Positions 1 to 12,720 of a stretch of DNA of 64,000 nucleotides are shown one piece after another; the first letter of the stretch is position 1, and every line of letters starts with the position of its first letter. The translations under genes and the position numbers were made by a program. The notes below the pieces were generated by a model. That model made no database searches. It saw only the letters and a program-made list of their open reading frames with translations, and was not told where the DNA came from. The DNA is taken from contig JAULJL010000018.1 of NCBI GenBank assembly GCA_030761205.1, positions 13,412,501 to 13,476,500 of the forward strand, in the 5' to 3' direction. The stretch comes from Fremontodendron californicum (lineage: Eukaryota > Streptophyta > Magnoliopsida > Malvales > Malvaceae).

Positions 1-710
1 ATCCACTTGGTCCAAGTTTGCAAATTGTTCAAGCAAGACTTCAACATTCAAGATGGGCTTGAAGGGAGAAGAACCAGCTTTAATCCATGTGATACAAGCT
101 GTAGAGGGGGCGGCATAGCCTAGTTGTTTAATGTGGGCCATTTTTATTTCACTAAGTATATTAGGCATGTAGGGCCTATGTTATTTCATTAATCTATTAG
201 GCATGTGGGGTCTAATTTATTATTTAGATGGACTCTTTTAATTAGTTTGTTGGGCTTGTTATTCAGCCCTAGTTTCTTTTAATTACTTAGCAGACCTAGG
301 TTAGGTTTCATGTAGGTTTATATTTAAACACATTAAGTGGCTTGAGGGAAGCAAAGCAAAGATTGGTGCAATCCACTTGGGCCAAGTTTGCAAATTGTTC
401 AAGCAAGACTTCAACATTCAAGATGGGCTTGAAGGGAGAAGAACCAGCTTTAATCTAAGTGATACAACTGTAGAGGGGGCGGCATAGCCTAGTTGTTTAA
501 TGTGGGCCTATTTTTATTTCACTAAGTCTATTAGGCATGTGGGGCCTATGTTATTTCATTAATATATTAGGCATGTGGGCCTATTTTATTATTTAGGTGG
601 ACTACTTTTAATTAGTTTTGGGCCTGTTGTTCAGCCCTAGTTTCTTTTAATTACTTAGCAAACCTAGGTTAGCAATTCATGTAGGTTTATATTTAAACAC
701 ATTAAGTGGT
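1..710. repeat. Tandem duplication, unit about 370 bp
   Basis: The sequence at 1-340 returns at 371-710 with scattered substitutions. Both copies start with ATCCACTTGG and contain AAGATGGGCTTGAAGGGAG, and both run to TTTAAACACATTAAGTGG. About 30 bp (341-370) separate the copies. Confidence 0.9.
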
Positions 711-960
711 AGCAGTAACACTTTAGAATTTAGATCATTATTTTGTGAATGAAGTTTATTATTCTTGGAGAGCTTTTCTCTACTTGTTCTTGATTGAACT
801 AAAGAACTTATCAAAGGCAATTCCTTTGTGGCGTTCACACCAAATCTAGGTTCTTGAAACAAGATTTCAACGGGTCTAGATCTTTTGACTTTTGGCTTTC
901 TTGGGTGATTTTCTTTTTGATTGTGGGTTCAAGGGTTTCAATACCTAAGGGTTCACATCA
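1..960 (+). mobile_element. 3' part of an unclassified LTR-like sequence
   Basis: This stretch differs from everything else in the window and ends in TTCACATCA at 960, which would fit the CA end of an LTR. The text just before it (ACCTAAGGGTTCACATCA) is of the kind that ends LTRs in plant Copia and some Gypsy elements. The start lies outside the window, so no partner LTR or target-site copy can be checked. To its right the minus-strand LTR of element D begins without its own end, so this piece probably inserted into or truncated that LTR. No coding potential is seen. Confidence 0.4.
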
Positions 961-1440
961 CTCTCCTTCTTAGTGAAAAAAACGAGACCTTTTGCTAGCT
1001 TTAAAGCTTGTTTTTACTTCAAAAACCGATTTTACAAAGCTATTTTTTTTACCCTTTAAAAAATTCAAAAAAATCTGAAAAAATCAGTTTAGTCTCAGCA
1101 AATGATGAACTAAATGAGGTAGAAACAATTTTTTATTTTGACAAAAAATGCATAGTGAAAGTATAGCCCGAAATCAGCATGTCCAACTTACAAAACATTG
1201 TTTTTTCCAACTAGTTTGAAAAATAGGTTTAGGCTATGGATCATTGGTTAATCCCAACCAAATCCATGTTGGGAATGGTTTGAAAACATGATTTACAGCA
1301 AGCAAAAATGATTGGCTCAAGGCTAGCCCCTTGGATGTTAATCTGGCTATAGCCATCTCTTGGTTAAAACCAAGATCATCAAGCTCAAAATCATTATTTT
1401 TCAAAAATAAATAAGCATTATGAAAAAACAACCAACAAGA

Positions 1441-1465
1441 TATATATATATATATATATATATAT
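1441..1465. repeat. (TA)n microsatellite
   Basis: About twelve perfect TA repeats lie inside the D LTR. Confidence 0.95.
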
Positions 1466-2049
1466 GAAAATGACAATATCTAAGCAAGAAAATGTAAACA
1501 AGCATGAAAATAAGATTGGCTCAAAGCTTGGCCTCTTGGATGCTAGATCCAACTCAAACTATCACATGGTAGAACCAAGGTCATCAAGCTTAAAACCTTT
1601 TATTTTTAAAGAAAAAAAGGGGAAAAATCCACCCTACCACAATAGCACATCCCACATTACAATGGCAACCAGAAGCATAAGCAAAATACAAGCACAATGA
1701 GGCCTCCATAGGTTAGGCCAAGCAAGAAAAATGGTGGAAAATGTTTTTCAAACCTTTTTCTTGCAAAAGGAAAAGAGAAGAAGAAGAAGGGCTTTTAAGA
1801 AAACCATTTTGAAAACCTTTGCCTTTGAAAACATGACATGAAAATAACATGAAAAATAAGAGGAAAAGAACATGAAATGAAGAAGAAAATAAAGAACAAG
1901 AAGAGAAAAAGAAGCTACTAAAGCTTCCAGAAAGATCTCTCAAACTCCTCATTTTTCTCTCTTCATTTCCTTTTATTCTTAGGTGATTTTAGCTACTGCC
2001 CTTAGCTCTCAGAATGGTAGTGAATGTGTGAAAAAATGAAGGCCTCCCT

Positions 2050-2060
2050 CTTATAATAGC
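2050..2060 (-). promoter_or_regulatory. Possible TATA box of the D-type LTR
   Basis: On the minus strand the sequence reads TATTATAAGAGGG, followed by GC-richer sequence. The plus-strand LTR at 58601 has ATTATATACAAGGG at the equivalent place (60550-60562), which supports a core promoter. No start site can be shown from sequence alone. Confidence 0.35.
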
Positions 2061-3701
2061 CTTGGCCGAAAATGGGAGCATGCATGGCATGCTCTCCTTA
2101 TTTTTTTCTTTAGTCATGCTTTCTTCATGCACCCATGGTCCCCTTTCCACATGGCTATCTCTCCTAAAATTGGGGATCCATTATCATTCTTATTGGCCAA
2201 AAATGCCATGTCATATATTCTTGTCCCCTTTTTCATTATTTTTTTTAGCCACTTGGCTTGATCATGTAGCTTAGCCAAAAATATCTTCCTAGTGTCATCT
2301 TTTTTATCCACTTGGCTTCATCACATGGCCTTAGCCAATGATCTTTCATCCTTACAATTAAAATGCCTCTTATTGGCAAAAAATGCCACCTAAGGCACTA
2401 ATTGGTGACTCATGTCCGTGCTTTGAAAAATATCTATCTTCTCCTACATCTTAGCCAGTGATCATGTTTTCCTTCTCCTTCTCTCTATCATGGCCAAAAA
2501 TGTGCTAGAATATTCTAAGTTTTCCTTTTTTTTTTTATTTTTTTATTTTGCTACTTGGTCCCTCCTCGAATTTTGACAAAATTGCATTTTGGCCCCCAAA
2601 CTTGACCTATTTATAATTTGGGCTCCATTTTTTGGATTTTTCTTATCCAATTCATTCTATCCAATATTAAACTCAGTTCTGGAAATTTTCGTAAATTTTG
2701 GAGCTTGTTTTTTCATTTTTTTCGCATTTTCCTTTAAAATTGTGGTTTAGTCTCCGAATTTAACCTATCTGTATTTTGGCCCCAGTTTCTATTTTTTCCT
2801 CTATCCTTTCCTTCTTTCCATCCTAAAACTTGATTATGGAAAGTTTCACAATTTTCGAGCTCGGTTTCTATTTTTCTCGGATTTTCTAAAATTACATTTT
2901 AGCCCCTAAAACCTTATTTTTACTCGGACTGGGCCTATTTTCTGAATTTTATTCTTCTATCCCCTTTTTCCTATATTGGACTAGATTTGAGCCCGTTTTG
3001 CCCAAAATTTATACCCGAATTCCTTTCCAATTTGATCTTCCCCTTTTTTCCACAAATTGGAATTTTCAATTTATTTGATTTTGACCTCAATTTTTCAATT
3101 TCTCTTTCAATTAACTTTTCTTTTTATTCTCCTTCAAATTAGAGTTTTAGATATCCCCATTTTTTGATTGTTTCTCAATTCGAACCTTCAATTTTGCCCA
3201 ATTTGATCATTTTCATACTTTTTCCCAAAAATTGAAGTTTCCAATTTGTCCAATTTATCTTTCAATTAGCTCCTCTTTTCATTCCTCTTGAAATTGGACC
3301 TTAAGGTACCTTTATTTATTGATATTTCTCAAATTGAAGCTTCAATTTTCTCTAATTTTATCATTTACCTAATTTTCCCCAAAATTGGAATTTTCATGCT
3401 TTTCTCTAAAATTGAAAATTGCAATTTGTCTTTCCACTTTAAATTCTTCTTTCTATCTTCAATTATGGATCTCCAGTTATCAAGATTGCTTCACCATTAT
3501 TCAATTCTCCTTTAAATCTTGATTTTTCCAAAAAGTTGACTTTTTTGGTTTTGACTTTTTAGGTTGATTTTTTCAAGGTTGACTTCCAAATCAAAGTGTT
3601 TGAGACCAAATTGTGGAATTAGGGGAGATTATCTAAATTCCCAGGAGTTGAAGGAAGAACGTACCTTGTTTAGGGGGTCCGAACAAAATTAGGTGTCTAT
3701 A

Positions 3702-3715
3702 GTGCCCCTCTTTGG
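3702..3715 (-). other. Polypurine tract of element D
   Basis: On the minus strand CCAAAGAGGGGCAC directly precedes the LTR start at 3701. The same tract precedes the LTRs at 14068, 35699 and 49345. It primes plus-strand DNA synthesis in LTR retrotransposons. Confidence 0.8.
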
Positions 3716-4521
3716 CTATTGCTGAGAATCAGGAATCAGGCAAAGACAAATAGACATCAATCTTGTCCATGGTGGAGATCACATGTGTAGGAGAGAACAT
3801 AGAATTTTTTTATTTTTATCATTTTTTTTAAAGATAAACTATAGAAGGATTTGCCTTAAATTGATTTCCTTGACTAACATACCAAGACTCGACCCGTCTT
3901 AAGGAAACGAGTTCGATTTGCAAGAAAAAAAAAATACCTCGATGACATTCTCGGGGCCTTATCTTGTCCTGGGCCACTTTGTTTAAAATTCTAGGTATCA
4001 CCTCTAGAAGCTTCGGCTATCTCCACCAAAGACTTGTTCACATTTTTCAAAAAAATAAAATTCTAGGTATCTCCTCCAAAAGCTTCGGCTATCACCACCA
4101 AAGACTTGTTCACATTTTAAAAAATTTTGGTTATCTTCACCAAAAGCTTTAGCTATCACCACCAAAGACTTGTTCACATTTTAAAAATTCTAAAATTTTG
4201 GGTATCTCCTCCAGAAGCTCCGGCTATCACCAGTAAAGACTTGTTCACATTTAAAAAATTTTGGTTATCTCCACTAGAAGCTTTGGCTATCACCACTAAA
4301 GACTTGTTCACATTTTAAAAATTCTAGTTATCTCCACCAAAAGCTTTGACTATCTCCACCAAAGACTTGTTCTTTTCTTAAAATAGTAAAATTCTGGGTA
4401 TCTCCTATAGAAGCTTTGGCTATCACCACAAAGATTTGTTCATATTTTAAAAATTCTGTTTATCTCCACCAGAAGCTTTGGCTATCTCTACAAAAGACTT
4501 GTTCTTTTCTTAAAACAGTGC
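3716..4521 (-). repeat. 3' noncoding region of element D with tandem repeats
   Basis: From about 3960 to 4510 a unit of about 60 bp recurs. Read on the plus strand it is AAGCTTTGGCTATCACCACC plus AAAGACTTGTTCACATTTT. Its reverse complement is the same minisatellite found in plus orientation at 12740-13750, 34450-35400 and 48840-49030. The orientation shows that D runs on the minus strand. The region is cut at 4521 by element A and resumes at 54212. Confidence 0.85.
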
Positions 4522-5229
4522 TGTAGGCACCTAATTTTGTCCGGACCACTAAAACAGGTATATTTTCTTCCTAAATTGATGTTTCAGAATGTAAAAAGAT
4601 TTTTTTTTCATCCTGCAGGTAGTACTTCAAGACTTAGTCTAAGAAAGCGAGCATAAAAAATCCAACTTGAAAAAGTCAACCCCGAAAAGGTCAACCTCAA
4701 AACGTCAACTACTAAAAAAGTCAACCCACTTTCAGAAACAATATTTGAAGTTCAATTGAAAAATGGAAAAATAATTTTGATAATCCGAGGTCTACATTGA
4801 AAGATATGGAGTTCGGAAGTTGGGTTACGGAGATTCAGTAGAAAGAAAACCCTAATTCAAGAAATTTAGGGAAAAGTGCTTAAACGATCAAATTGGTTGA
4901 AATTGAAGGTTCCAAATGAAATATAAGCACTGATTACGGGTAATGGAGAAGCTACTTGAAAGAAAAATTGAAAGAAAAGTCAATTCGGAAGAAAATCGAG
5001 AATTAGGGTTTTTGGTGGATTTGAGTGACATTTGGAAGATTTACAGAAATGGGTCGATTTGGAGTGATCAAACAAGGATAGCCCCTAATTGATGAGGAGT
5101 GATCAAACAAGGATAGCCCCTAATTGATGAGGAGTGATCAAACAAGGATAGCCCAAGGCTCAGTTTGAAGAAAATCTGAAAATTTGACTTGTTTTGAGCA
5201 AAATCGGGTTTCGGAGGCAAAAGGGCAAA

Positions 5230-5690
5230 ATTGAAAAAATTTGGGAAAAATAGCAAATGAACTCAAAAAATTCTGAAAATTTGCAGATCTCACTCTTAAA
5301 TCATTTCGAAGAGATTGGTGAAAGAAAATCCAGATTCGGAGTTCGTTTGCAAAATGACCAAATCTCAGATCCCCTATGAAGAAATTCAAAAGGAAAAATC
5401 CCGGAAAAATACCAAATGAGCTCCAAAAATTCTGAAAATTTGCAAATCTCTTTATTAAATTATTTCAAAGAGATTGGAGAAGAAAAATCTTGACTCGGAG
5501 TTCGTTTGCAAAATGGCCAAATCCCGGGCAACTATGTAGTAATTCAAGCAGATAAATCCCGAAAAAATACCAGATGAGTTCCAAAAATTATGAAAACTTA
5601 CATATCATACCTTTAAATTATTTGGAAGAGATTGGTAAAGAAAAATTTGGATTTGGAGCTCATTTAAAAATGGCAAGTTAGGGAGCACAA
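5230..5690. repeat. U3 tandem repeats of the A 5' LTR
   Basis: A unit of roughly 130-160 bp built on GAGCTCCAAAAATTCTGAAA, AGAGATTGG, TCGGAGTTCGTTTGCAAAATG and AATCCCG occurs about three times. The same units are found at 12120-12720, 14775-15350, 36405-36990 and 50010-50450. Their place near the LTR start makes an enhancer-like role possible but unproven. Confidence 0.8.
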
Positions 5691-8269
5691 AAGGGCAATT
5701 TTGGAAGAAAAAATTCAAATAAATAGCAAATGGGCTCGAAAAATTTTGAAAACCTCCAGAATACAATTTTTTTATTACTTTAGAAGTATTAAAAAAGAAT
5801 TTTTGAATTTGGAGTCCGTTTTCTATTTATTTATGTTTGGGGGGCAAAAAGGTCATTTTACCAAAGAAACCGAAAAGGGCCTTTTCTTGTTTTTAAAAAA
5901 TTGAAGCATGGGCTGGAAGAGGAAGGGTCAGTCGGCCAAGGCCCAATGGTGGGCAGATATTTTTTGATTTTTAATCAAAAGGCCAACAATGAAAAGGAAG
6001 GTAGTTATTTTTGTGATCAAGCCTTTGAATTTGCAACACATGGACCAATGGTTGGAGAGAGAATATATTTATGAAATTTTTATGACATCATAATTCAAGG
6101 GCTGATGATTCTAATCTAAGGGTGAGAACCTACATAGAAGGCATCTTAGATTGAAGGCCATAGGATCAAATTTGTTAAAAAAAATTCTAGAACCTCCTAG
6201 GTTCTTCCAAGGGCTAGCCAGGCACCACTAGGGGGGAGGAGTTCTCTCTTTCATTTTCACTCTATTCACATTCTAATTTTTGCTGATTGCTCTCCATTTT
6301 TGAAAGGCAAAAAGAAAAGTTAAGAAAAGAAAAGAAAGTAGAAGAGAAAAAGCTTGCAATATAGCTTCTAGAGGTTGCTTTAAGCACCATACTCTTGCAC
6401 TTTCCTTGATTTTCTATTCTTGATTTGCTGTTTTGATTTCTATTTTGGTGAGTTTCTTTTGATTTTCCTTTTTAAAATAAGTGTTTTTAAGTTTCTCTTT
6501 TAAGTTCTTCTTTATACTTTCTTGGAAAAAGCTTTGAGAATTTTATTTTCATGATTTAGAGGGATAGCCGAATGGCCCATTGTTTTTGTGTAGTTGCTAT
6601 TTTTGTTTTTTATTTCATATTCTTATTGATATTTAACAAGTTTTATGCTTTAAATCTTCTTCAAATACATAAATTTGAAGCTTGTTTTGATTTGGTAGCT
6701 TGCTTGTTTCCATTGTTGAGTTTATTATCTTATTATCATGTTTATTTTACTTGTCTTACATTTTTGATTTTCTGTTTTCAAAGTGTTTAAGTTTGTTTAT
6801 GATTTACATTTTGTTAATCCATGTGTTTGTGAAAATGCCTATTGGTTTTCATGCCTTTATTTTATATTTACATGATTTAAGTATTATTCTTTAGCTATAC
6901 ATGTTAGTGTGTTAAGTGTTTGTGAAAATGTCATGTCCATATGGACCATTCGGCTACCCCCTCTCTTATGCTTTATGTGTGCATTTTTATTATGCTAGTT
7001 GATAGGTTTTCATTTCCATGATATATTGTTGTGTATTTTGTTTAAGTATGCTATATGTTTGTGTATTTGCCATGCATTTTTTAGTTTTAGGTTGTGCTTG
7101 CATTACCATGCATTTTAGACCTAGGTTACATTCAATGCCATGCAAGTTCATGTTAGGTCTAGGTCATTTTATTGATGCCATGCATTTTTCATGTCATTTA
7201 GGTTTTAAATCATGCATTTCATACATCATATTTGCTGTATTTTCAAGCATTTCATGTCATTGTCACATGATTTATGACTTAGACCAATCAATGGTTCAAA
7301 GTCATGCTCATTTTGAGCATACTTGTGGAAAATTAAAGAGTTGTCAAAATTATTATTCTACCTTTGTGATTTTTTTTACTTAGCCAAATTTTTCCTAACT
7401 TTTCGAAAGTGTTAGCTACTATTTGTGAGTCTTTAGGAGAGTCTCCAACATTTTTACTTTGATTTTTAAATGACTTTATCAAAGGCAAAAAAATTTGTTT
7501 TGGCAAAACAGTTTTTTCACCCAGTACTCGTACTTTCCCGATTTTTCTGGGCTGTTATATTTAACCAAAAAATTAAGCCAATTTTTTCCTGTGTATTTCT
7601 ACATATTCTGAGTCTCCAATATTTTTTTTTATATTTTTTTGAATTTTTAAAAATATGTTAAAAAATCATGTTCTAAAACTGGACAATGGAGGCAGATTTG
7701 AATTTGAAGGAAAATCATTTTTCTGTTTTGGCTAAGTTATTTAGAGGGGGCTAATTAGGAAGTTTAGCTACTGTCTTAGGGTAGATTCCAAGCCTTTTTA
7801 AACTCTAAAACTGATTTTATAAACTTCGGATTAAGGGTGGTCAAGTCCGGGATTTTAAACTTAGGAAATTAGAGCCATTTAAAAAAGGTTTAGCTAGGTT
7901 TTTATTTTTAATCTAAGTTTTCCAAAATTGTTTTCAAACAATCACAATGTATTTTGATTTTTAGAAAATTTAATTTGATATATTTTCCTAAGGTAGCCGG
8001 ATATCTTTTTAGATATACGAATTTCCTTAATTAAAGAAAAAAAATACATTTTCATGCATTGCATTTTCCATATTCATGTATACTATATAATATGTGATTT
8101 TTGCTATGATAATTTCCACGGTGTTGTTATTATTATTATTATTATTTTATATTTTTGATGTTATGTTGTTTATTATATGGTTTTGAATATTTCATGATAT
8201 CCTATGCTTTTTATTTAGTTATTTATTTTTGTCACATTATTTAGTATATACTATGTTCATGCATTATTA

Positions 8270-8870
8270 TTTTTATTTTTATTTTCATGCATATTATATG
8301 ATAGCATTATTTTATGTTTCCATTTAGAATATCATTTATATTTGCCATGTCATTTAAATGATGCATATTATATGATAGCATTATTTTATGTTTCCATTTA
8401 GAATATCATTTATATTTGCCATGTCATTTAAATGATGCATATTATATGATAGCATTATTTTATGTTTCATGTCATTTAGATTATATGCCATATCATTTAT
8501 ATTTGTCATGTCATTTAAATCATTTTATTCCATTTAGAATATATCATGTTACCTAGGTCATTTCATTTCATATAGAAAATATTATGTCATTTAGGATATT
8601 TCATTTCATATAGAATATATCATGTTACTTAGGTTATTTCATTTCCTATAGAATATATCATGTTACCTAGGTCATTTCATTTCATATATAATATATTATG
8701 TCACTTAGGATATTTCATTTCATATAGAATATATCATGTTACCTAGGTTATTTCATTTCATTTAGAATATATCATATGACTTAGGATATTTCATTTCATT
8801 TAGAATATGCTATGACATTTAAGTTATATCATACCATTTAGGTTGCATTATATTATCTAGACTTTGCTAT
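8270..8870. repeat. AT-rich tandem repeats in the A 5' LTR
   Basis: Two arrays are visible. A 74-bp unit with GATGCATATTATATGATAGC is repeated at about 8280-8460. A unit of about 60 bp built on TTTCATTTCATATAGAATAT plus ATCATGTTACCTAGGT follows at about 8520-8830. Shorter versions occur at the same place in the other Tat-like LTRs (about 27990-28360, 39790-40150, 53060-53440). Confidence 0.85.
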
Positions 8871-9595
8871 GTCATTTTATTTATGTCACACATATTCATA
8901 TTTTTTAAAATGTTTTGAAAAAGGTAATATTTTTCAATAAAATAAAGATATTCCTGAGTTAAAATAATTCATGAGTTCTCTGCCGAGTTTGCTGGGGAGG
9001 ATATCATCAATTATCATTAATAACGAAATATCTTCTTTTAAAACTAGAATGATGCAGAAAGTTTTCCAAACTAATAATTTTTTTTTATATTTTGCACATT
9101 TGTTGGGGAATATAGGAAAATTTTGAATTTATAAATTCCAGATCATTTTCAATTAAAAATGGAATTATTTTTCTTTAAATTGGGAATTAACTTGAAATAC
9201 TAAATTAAAAATCGACTTTTTATCAAGACTTGAAATAACACGTGATTAATAAAGTACCGTTTTATACAGGCGTTGTGGGGGTGCTAATCCTTCTCCACAC
9301 GTAACCGAGTCCCGAACCCGCTTCTTTGATTTCTCTGGTTTAAAACGCAGACTTGAAATTGGTTTTAAAAATGTTTTAATTAATTTTAAAATGTTTTATA
9401 AAACCGATTTTAATAGGTGGCCGATCACACCTAGCTAAAAAAGATTGGTGGCGACTCCATGTCTTTTTCAAGGTCATTTTCAAAACCTTCATTTTTCAAG
9501 ATGAATTAAGTCGACTTTTCCTCGGTTTTTTTTAATGTCACGCTTAACGAATAATAAAGTCTTGCGATGAGTCTTGTTATTAGGTTGCGGCAGCT

Positions 9596-9613
9596 TAGCG
9601 ACTCCACTGGGGA
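9596..9613 (+). other. Primer binding site of element A (tRNA-Arg type)
   Basis: TAGCGACTCCACTGGGGA lies 3 bp after the LTR. The intact form TGGCGACTCCACTGGGGA is at 29088 in element B, and the form expected for Tat/Ogre elements is the complement of a plant tRNA-Arg 3' end. One base (G to A) has decayed here. Confidence 0.85.
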
Positions 9614-10635
9614 CATTAGAGAGTTAGGCCTAGAATTAGTCGGGTGTTATCAAAGTCTCGATTTTGTTGGTTTTTATTCGGTATTTAATTTTAATTCGCA
9701 CATTTTTTTATTAAAAAAAAGGAGAATTTTTGAAAACAATAAAATGTTCTTAAATGTGTCCATATTCATGTGCATACATATTATAATTGTTTTATGGTTA
9801 TTTTGGTGCATAGGTTCATTTATTGATTAATTGATGATTTATGTTGTTTAATCTTGTTGAGGCATTTAGAATAAGGGATGTAGAATAGGTGGTAAAAGGT
9901 TTGTTATTTCTCCTTACACACTACACTACACGTGCATTTGCATATCATGAGCCCTATACCCGGGTTCCGTCTTTTTAGGTGGGAGCAAAGTAACTAAGCT
10001 TTCGTGATTAGCAATCTGTTTGGGCTAGTGAAACACTTCCGGAGTACTAAATTACCTAAGCCTTCGTGATTAACAATCCGCATGGGCTAGGGAAATAGAC
10101 TCTAACGAATTGAACCCGCTTTTATCAGGGTGCCTTACTAGCTTTCACCGGCGACAGTGAGGAACAAGTCGGGGCTTTTAGAACTAATTGACCTTCATAT
10201 AGTAAACCTGGCAAAGCCATGTCAGATTTCCAATTAGATATCCCGAAGTTAAGAACACATAGAGGAATATTTCCAATCCTTTTACCTTCTATTCTACTTT
10301 TCGAATAAGTTTATTTTTGAAAATCGGACAATGATGAACATACATCACAATTCCCGTAATAAGTGTTGATGTTTATTCCCAGGGGTGTTATAATGCCGAA
10401 ATTTTGTTGGCATCCTCAGGGATAATTATTGTTTTGAATTATATGTTTTTTGTATTATTCAAATTTATTCCCGTTACTAATTCATTTTCTTTTTCTTTTT
10501 GTTGTTGTTTGTTGTTTGTTGTTTTTTTTTTTTTTTTTTTTTTGCATTCTTGTCATCATTTTTGCACATGGAAGGTTATTGGTCTCGGAATAATATTCAA
10601 CCAAAAGGGCTTCCGAGGAGGGTCAGAATGTCTTA
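9614..10635 (+). other. 5' leader of element A
   Basis: Untranslated sequence between the primer binding site and ORF1. It matches 29106-29880 in element B and contains the repeated phrase AAGCCTTCGTGATTAACAAT and a pure T run at about 10518-10543. Short ORFs here (9567-9830, 10404-10661) have no recognisable domain. An ORF1 frame may begin slightly upstream of 10636, because a frame-shifted match to the usual leader peptide is visible at about 10580-10635. Confidence 0.6.
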
Positions 10636-11415
10636 GTGGTCGAGAAGCATTTAGAGGTTAGGAAACAGTCCGAGAAAGATCAGCAGGATAATGGGGATTA
10701 TTTGAAAATGGGATATGTGTCAGTATTGCCAGCCGAGGTTGATCTTACTATCAGGGAAAATGATCTCCAGGAATTGATGGATATATGGAATCAATGGAAC
10801 ATATCAGAAAAAGAAGCCTTCACTCAGACTTATGGGGACATAGCACTATTAGTTTAGGTTAAGGTCAGTGGAGAGGTGATCCGGGCTGTGGTGCAATTTT
10901 GGAATCCCGCTTATCGGTGTTTTACTTTCAACCGAGAGGATATGAGTCCAACCATAGAGGAATATTCAACCTTGCTGCATATTGAAAACGTTATTCCCGA
11001 CCGTATTTATTTAAAGGATACAAAGACGCCGGGTTTCAAGAAAAAGGTGTCTCAGATTCTGGGAGTGGAAAGAAATTGGGTCGAAAGCCATGTTGTCCAA
11101 AAAAGGGTAAGTCACTGTATCTCATGGGATTTTTTACGGAACTTAATTCACGACCATTCAAGTAAGGAGACAGTTAGAAATACTTTTGTTCTGGCTATCC
11201 ATGGTTTACTTATCTTCCCAAAGACATTAGGGTATGTGGATATGGCGGTATTTGATATTTTTGAGAGGGTTGAATAGATGATAAACCCAGCCCCGACAAT
11301 TATAGCAGAAACAATCCAATCTATAAATTTCTGTAGACAAGAAGGAAAAGGGTGTTTTATAGGTTGTATACAGCTTATTTACATATGGGTTCAGAGCCAT
11401 TTTTGTAAACAGGAG
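10636..11415 (+). pseudogene. Element A ORF1, N-terminal part (Ogre-type ORF1, DUF7745-like)
   Basis: This single frame has in-frame TAG codons at 10855-10857 and 11275-11277. It contains the conserved phrases VVQFWNPAYRCFTFNREDM, TIEEYSTLL and INPAPTIIAETI, which I associate with the extra ORF1 that precedes gag in Tat/Ogre elements (annotated as DUF7745 or plant-mobile-domain-like). Its biochemical role is not established. The frame is broken at 11415 by element B and continues without phase change at 40902. Both stops fit C-to-T changes of Gln codons. The start at 10636 is the first ATG of the frame and may not be the true start. Confidence 0.75.
11411..11415. other. Target-site duplication of element B, left copy
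   Basis: AGGAG is directly before the LTR start at 11416 and is repeated at 40897-40901 directly after the last LTR. Removing B and one copy restores the ORF1 reading frame. Confidence 0.95.
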
Positions 11416-12720
11416 TGTAGACACCTAATCTTGTCCGGACCACTAAACAGGTATGTTTTCTTCCTATATTGATGTTTCCGAGTGTAAAAAGACTGTTTTC
11501 AACCAGCAGGTGATACTCCGAGACTTAGTTTAAGAGGGCGAGCATAAAAAAGTCAAATTGAAAAAGTCAACCCCAGAAAAAATCAACCTCGAAAAAGTCA
11601 ACCCCAGAAAGTCAACTACTGAAAAAATCAACCCACTTTGAAAATCAAGATTTTAAGCTCAATTGAAAACTAGCGAAAGAATTTTGATAATCCGAGGTCT
11701 ACATTGAAAGATATGGAGTTCGGAAGTTGGGATTTGGAGATTCAGTAGAAAGGAAACCCTAATTCGGAAAATTTGGGGAAAAGTGCTTAAACGATCAAAT
11801 TGGTCGAAATTGAAGGTTCCAAATGAAAGATAAGCACTGAATACGGGTAATGGAGAAGTCACTTGCAAGAAAAACCGAAAGAAAAGTCAATCCGGGAGAA
11901 AACCGAGAATTAGGGTTTTTAGTGGATTTCGGTGAAATTGGGAAAAATCACAGAAATGGCCTGACTGGGTAAGAACAAAGCCCCCAATGGATGAGGAATG
12001 ATTAAAAAGGATATCCCAAGGCTCATCTTGAAGAAAATCTAAAAATAGAACTTGTTTTGAGCAAAACCGGGTTTCGAAAGCAAAAGAGCAAAATTGGAAA
12101 TTTTGGGAAAAATAGCAAATGGACTCCAAAAATTCTGAAAATTTGTCAATCTCATTTTTAAATCATTTAAAAGAGATTGGTAAAATAAAATCTTGATTAG
12201 GAGTTCGTTTGCAAAATTGCCAAATCCCGAGCCTCCTATGTAGTAATTCAAAAAGGCAAATCCCGAAAAAATAGCAAATGAGCTCCAAATCTTTTGAAAT
12301 TTTGCAAATCTCATTTTTAAATTATTTGGAAGATATTGGCGAAAGAAAATCTTGATTCGGAGTTCGTTTGCAAAATGGCCAAATCCCGGGCCTCCTATGC
12401 AATAATTCAAGAAGATAAATCCCGAAAAAATAGCAAATGAGCTCCAAAAATTCTGAAATTTTGCAAATCTCATTTTTAAATTATTTGCAAGAGATTGGCG
12501 AATGAAAATCTTGATTCGGAGTTCGTTTGCAAAATGGCCAAATCCCGGGCCTCCTATGCAGTAATTCAAGCCGATAAATCCCGAAAAAAATACCAAATGA
12601 GCTCCAAAAATTATGAAAACTTCCAGATCACACTTTTTAATTATTTTTAAGAGATTGGTGACGAAAAATCTTGATTTGGAGCTCGTTTAAAAAATGGTAA
12701 AATGTAGGGGCATAAAGGGA
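11416..12720 (+). mobile_element. Element B LTR1, truncated (5' 1.3 kb only)
   Basis: It matches the first 1.3 kb of the LTRs at 14068 and 35699, including the U3 tandem repeats at about 12120-12720. At about 12720 it switches abruptly, after GGGGCATAAAGGGA, to the 3' internal minisatellite. About 3.9 kb of LTR and roughly 5.4 kb of internal sequence are absent, as expected from illegitimate recombination. The long minus-strand ORF at 12039-12596 follows the repeat unit and is not a gene. Confidence 0.85.

Larger units (their letters stand above)
961..3701 (-). mobile_element. Partial 3' LTR of element D (Tat/Ogre-like), U3 and R part
   Basis: Read on the minus strand, an LTR starts at 3701 with TATAGACACCTAATTTTG, a mutated form of the TGTAGACACC start shared by the other LTRs here. 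It continues with GGACCCCCTAAACAAG, which matches the LTR at 58601 rather than those of A and B, so there are two subfamilies. A run of AGTCAAC motifs follows, then AT-rich sequence and a segment matching 60120-61450. The downstream U5 part is missing beyond about 961. The small ORFs in this stretch are low complexity and not convincing. Confidence 0.75.
4522..9592 (+). mobile_element. Element A 5' LTR (about 5.07 kb)
   Basis: It starts with TGTAGGCACCTAATTTTGTC and ends with GGTTGCGGCA, directly before the primer binding site. The pairing LTR is at 49345-54211. The first kilobase holds AGTCAAC motifs and U3 tandem repeats, then come AT-rich sequence and repeats at about 8270-8870, then a U5 part with GTAACCGAGTCCCGAACCCG. 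Several ORFs of 60-120 codons inside are low complexity and not conserved in the other LTRs, so I do not call genes. Confidence 0.88.

Noticed and set aside
4517..4521. AGTGC/AGTAA as the target-site duplication of element A
   Set aside because: Only three of five bases agree, so I treat it as unproven although the age of A could explain the mismatch.
7018..7383. ORF of 121 codons in the A 5' LTR
   Set aside because: It is low complexity (Met/His/Cys/Phe from CATG-rich DNA), lies inside an LTR, and is not kept open in the paired 3' LTR.
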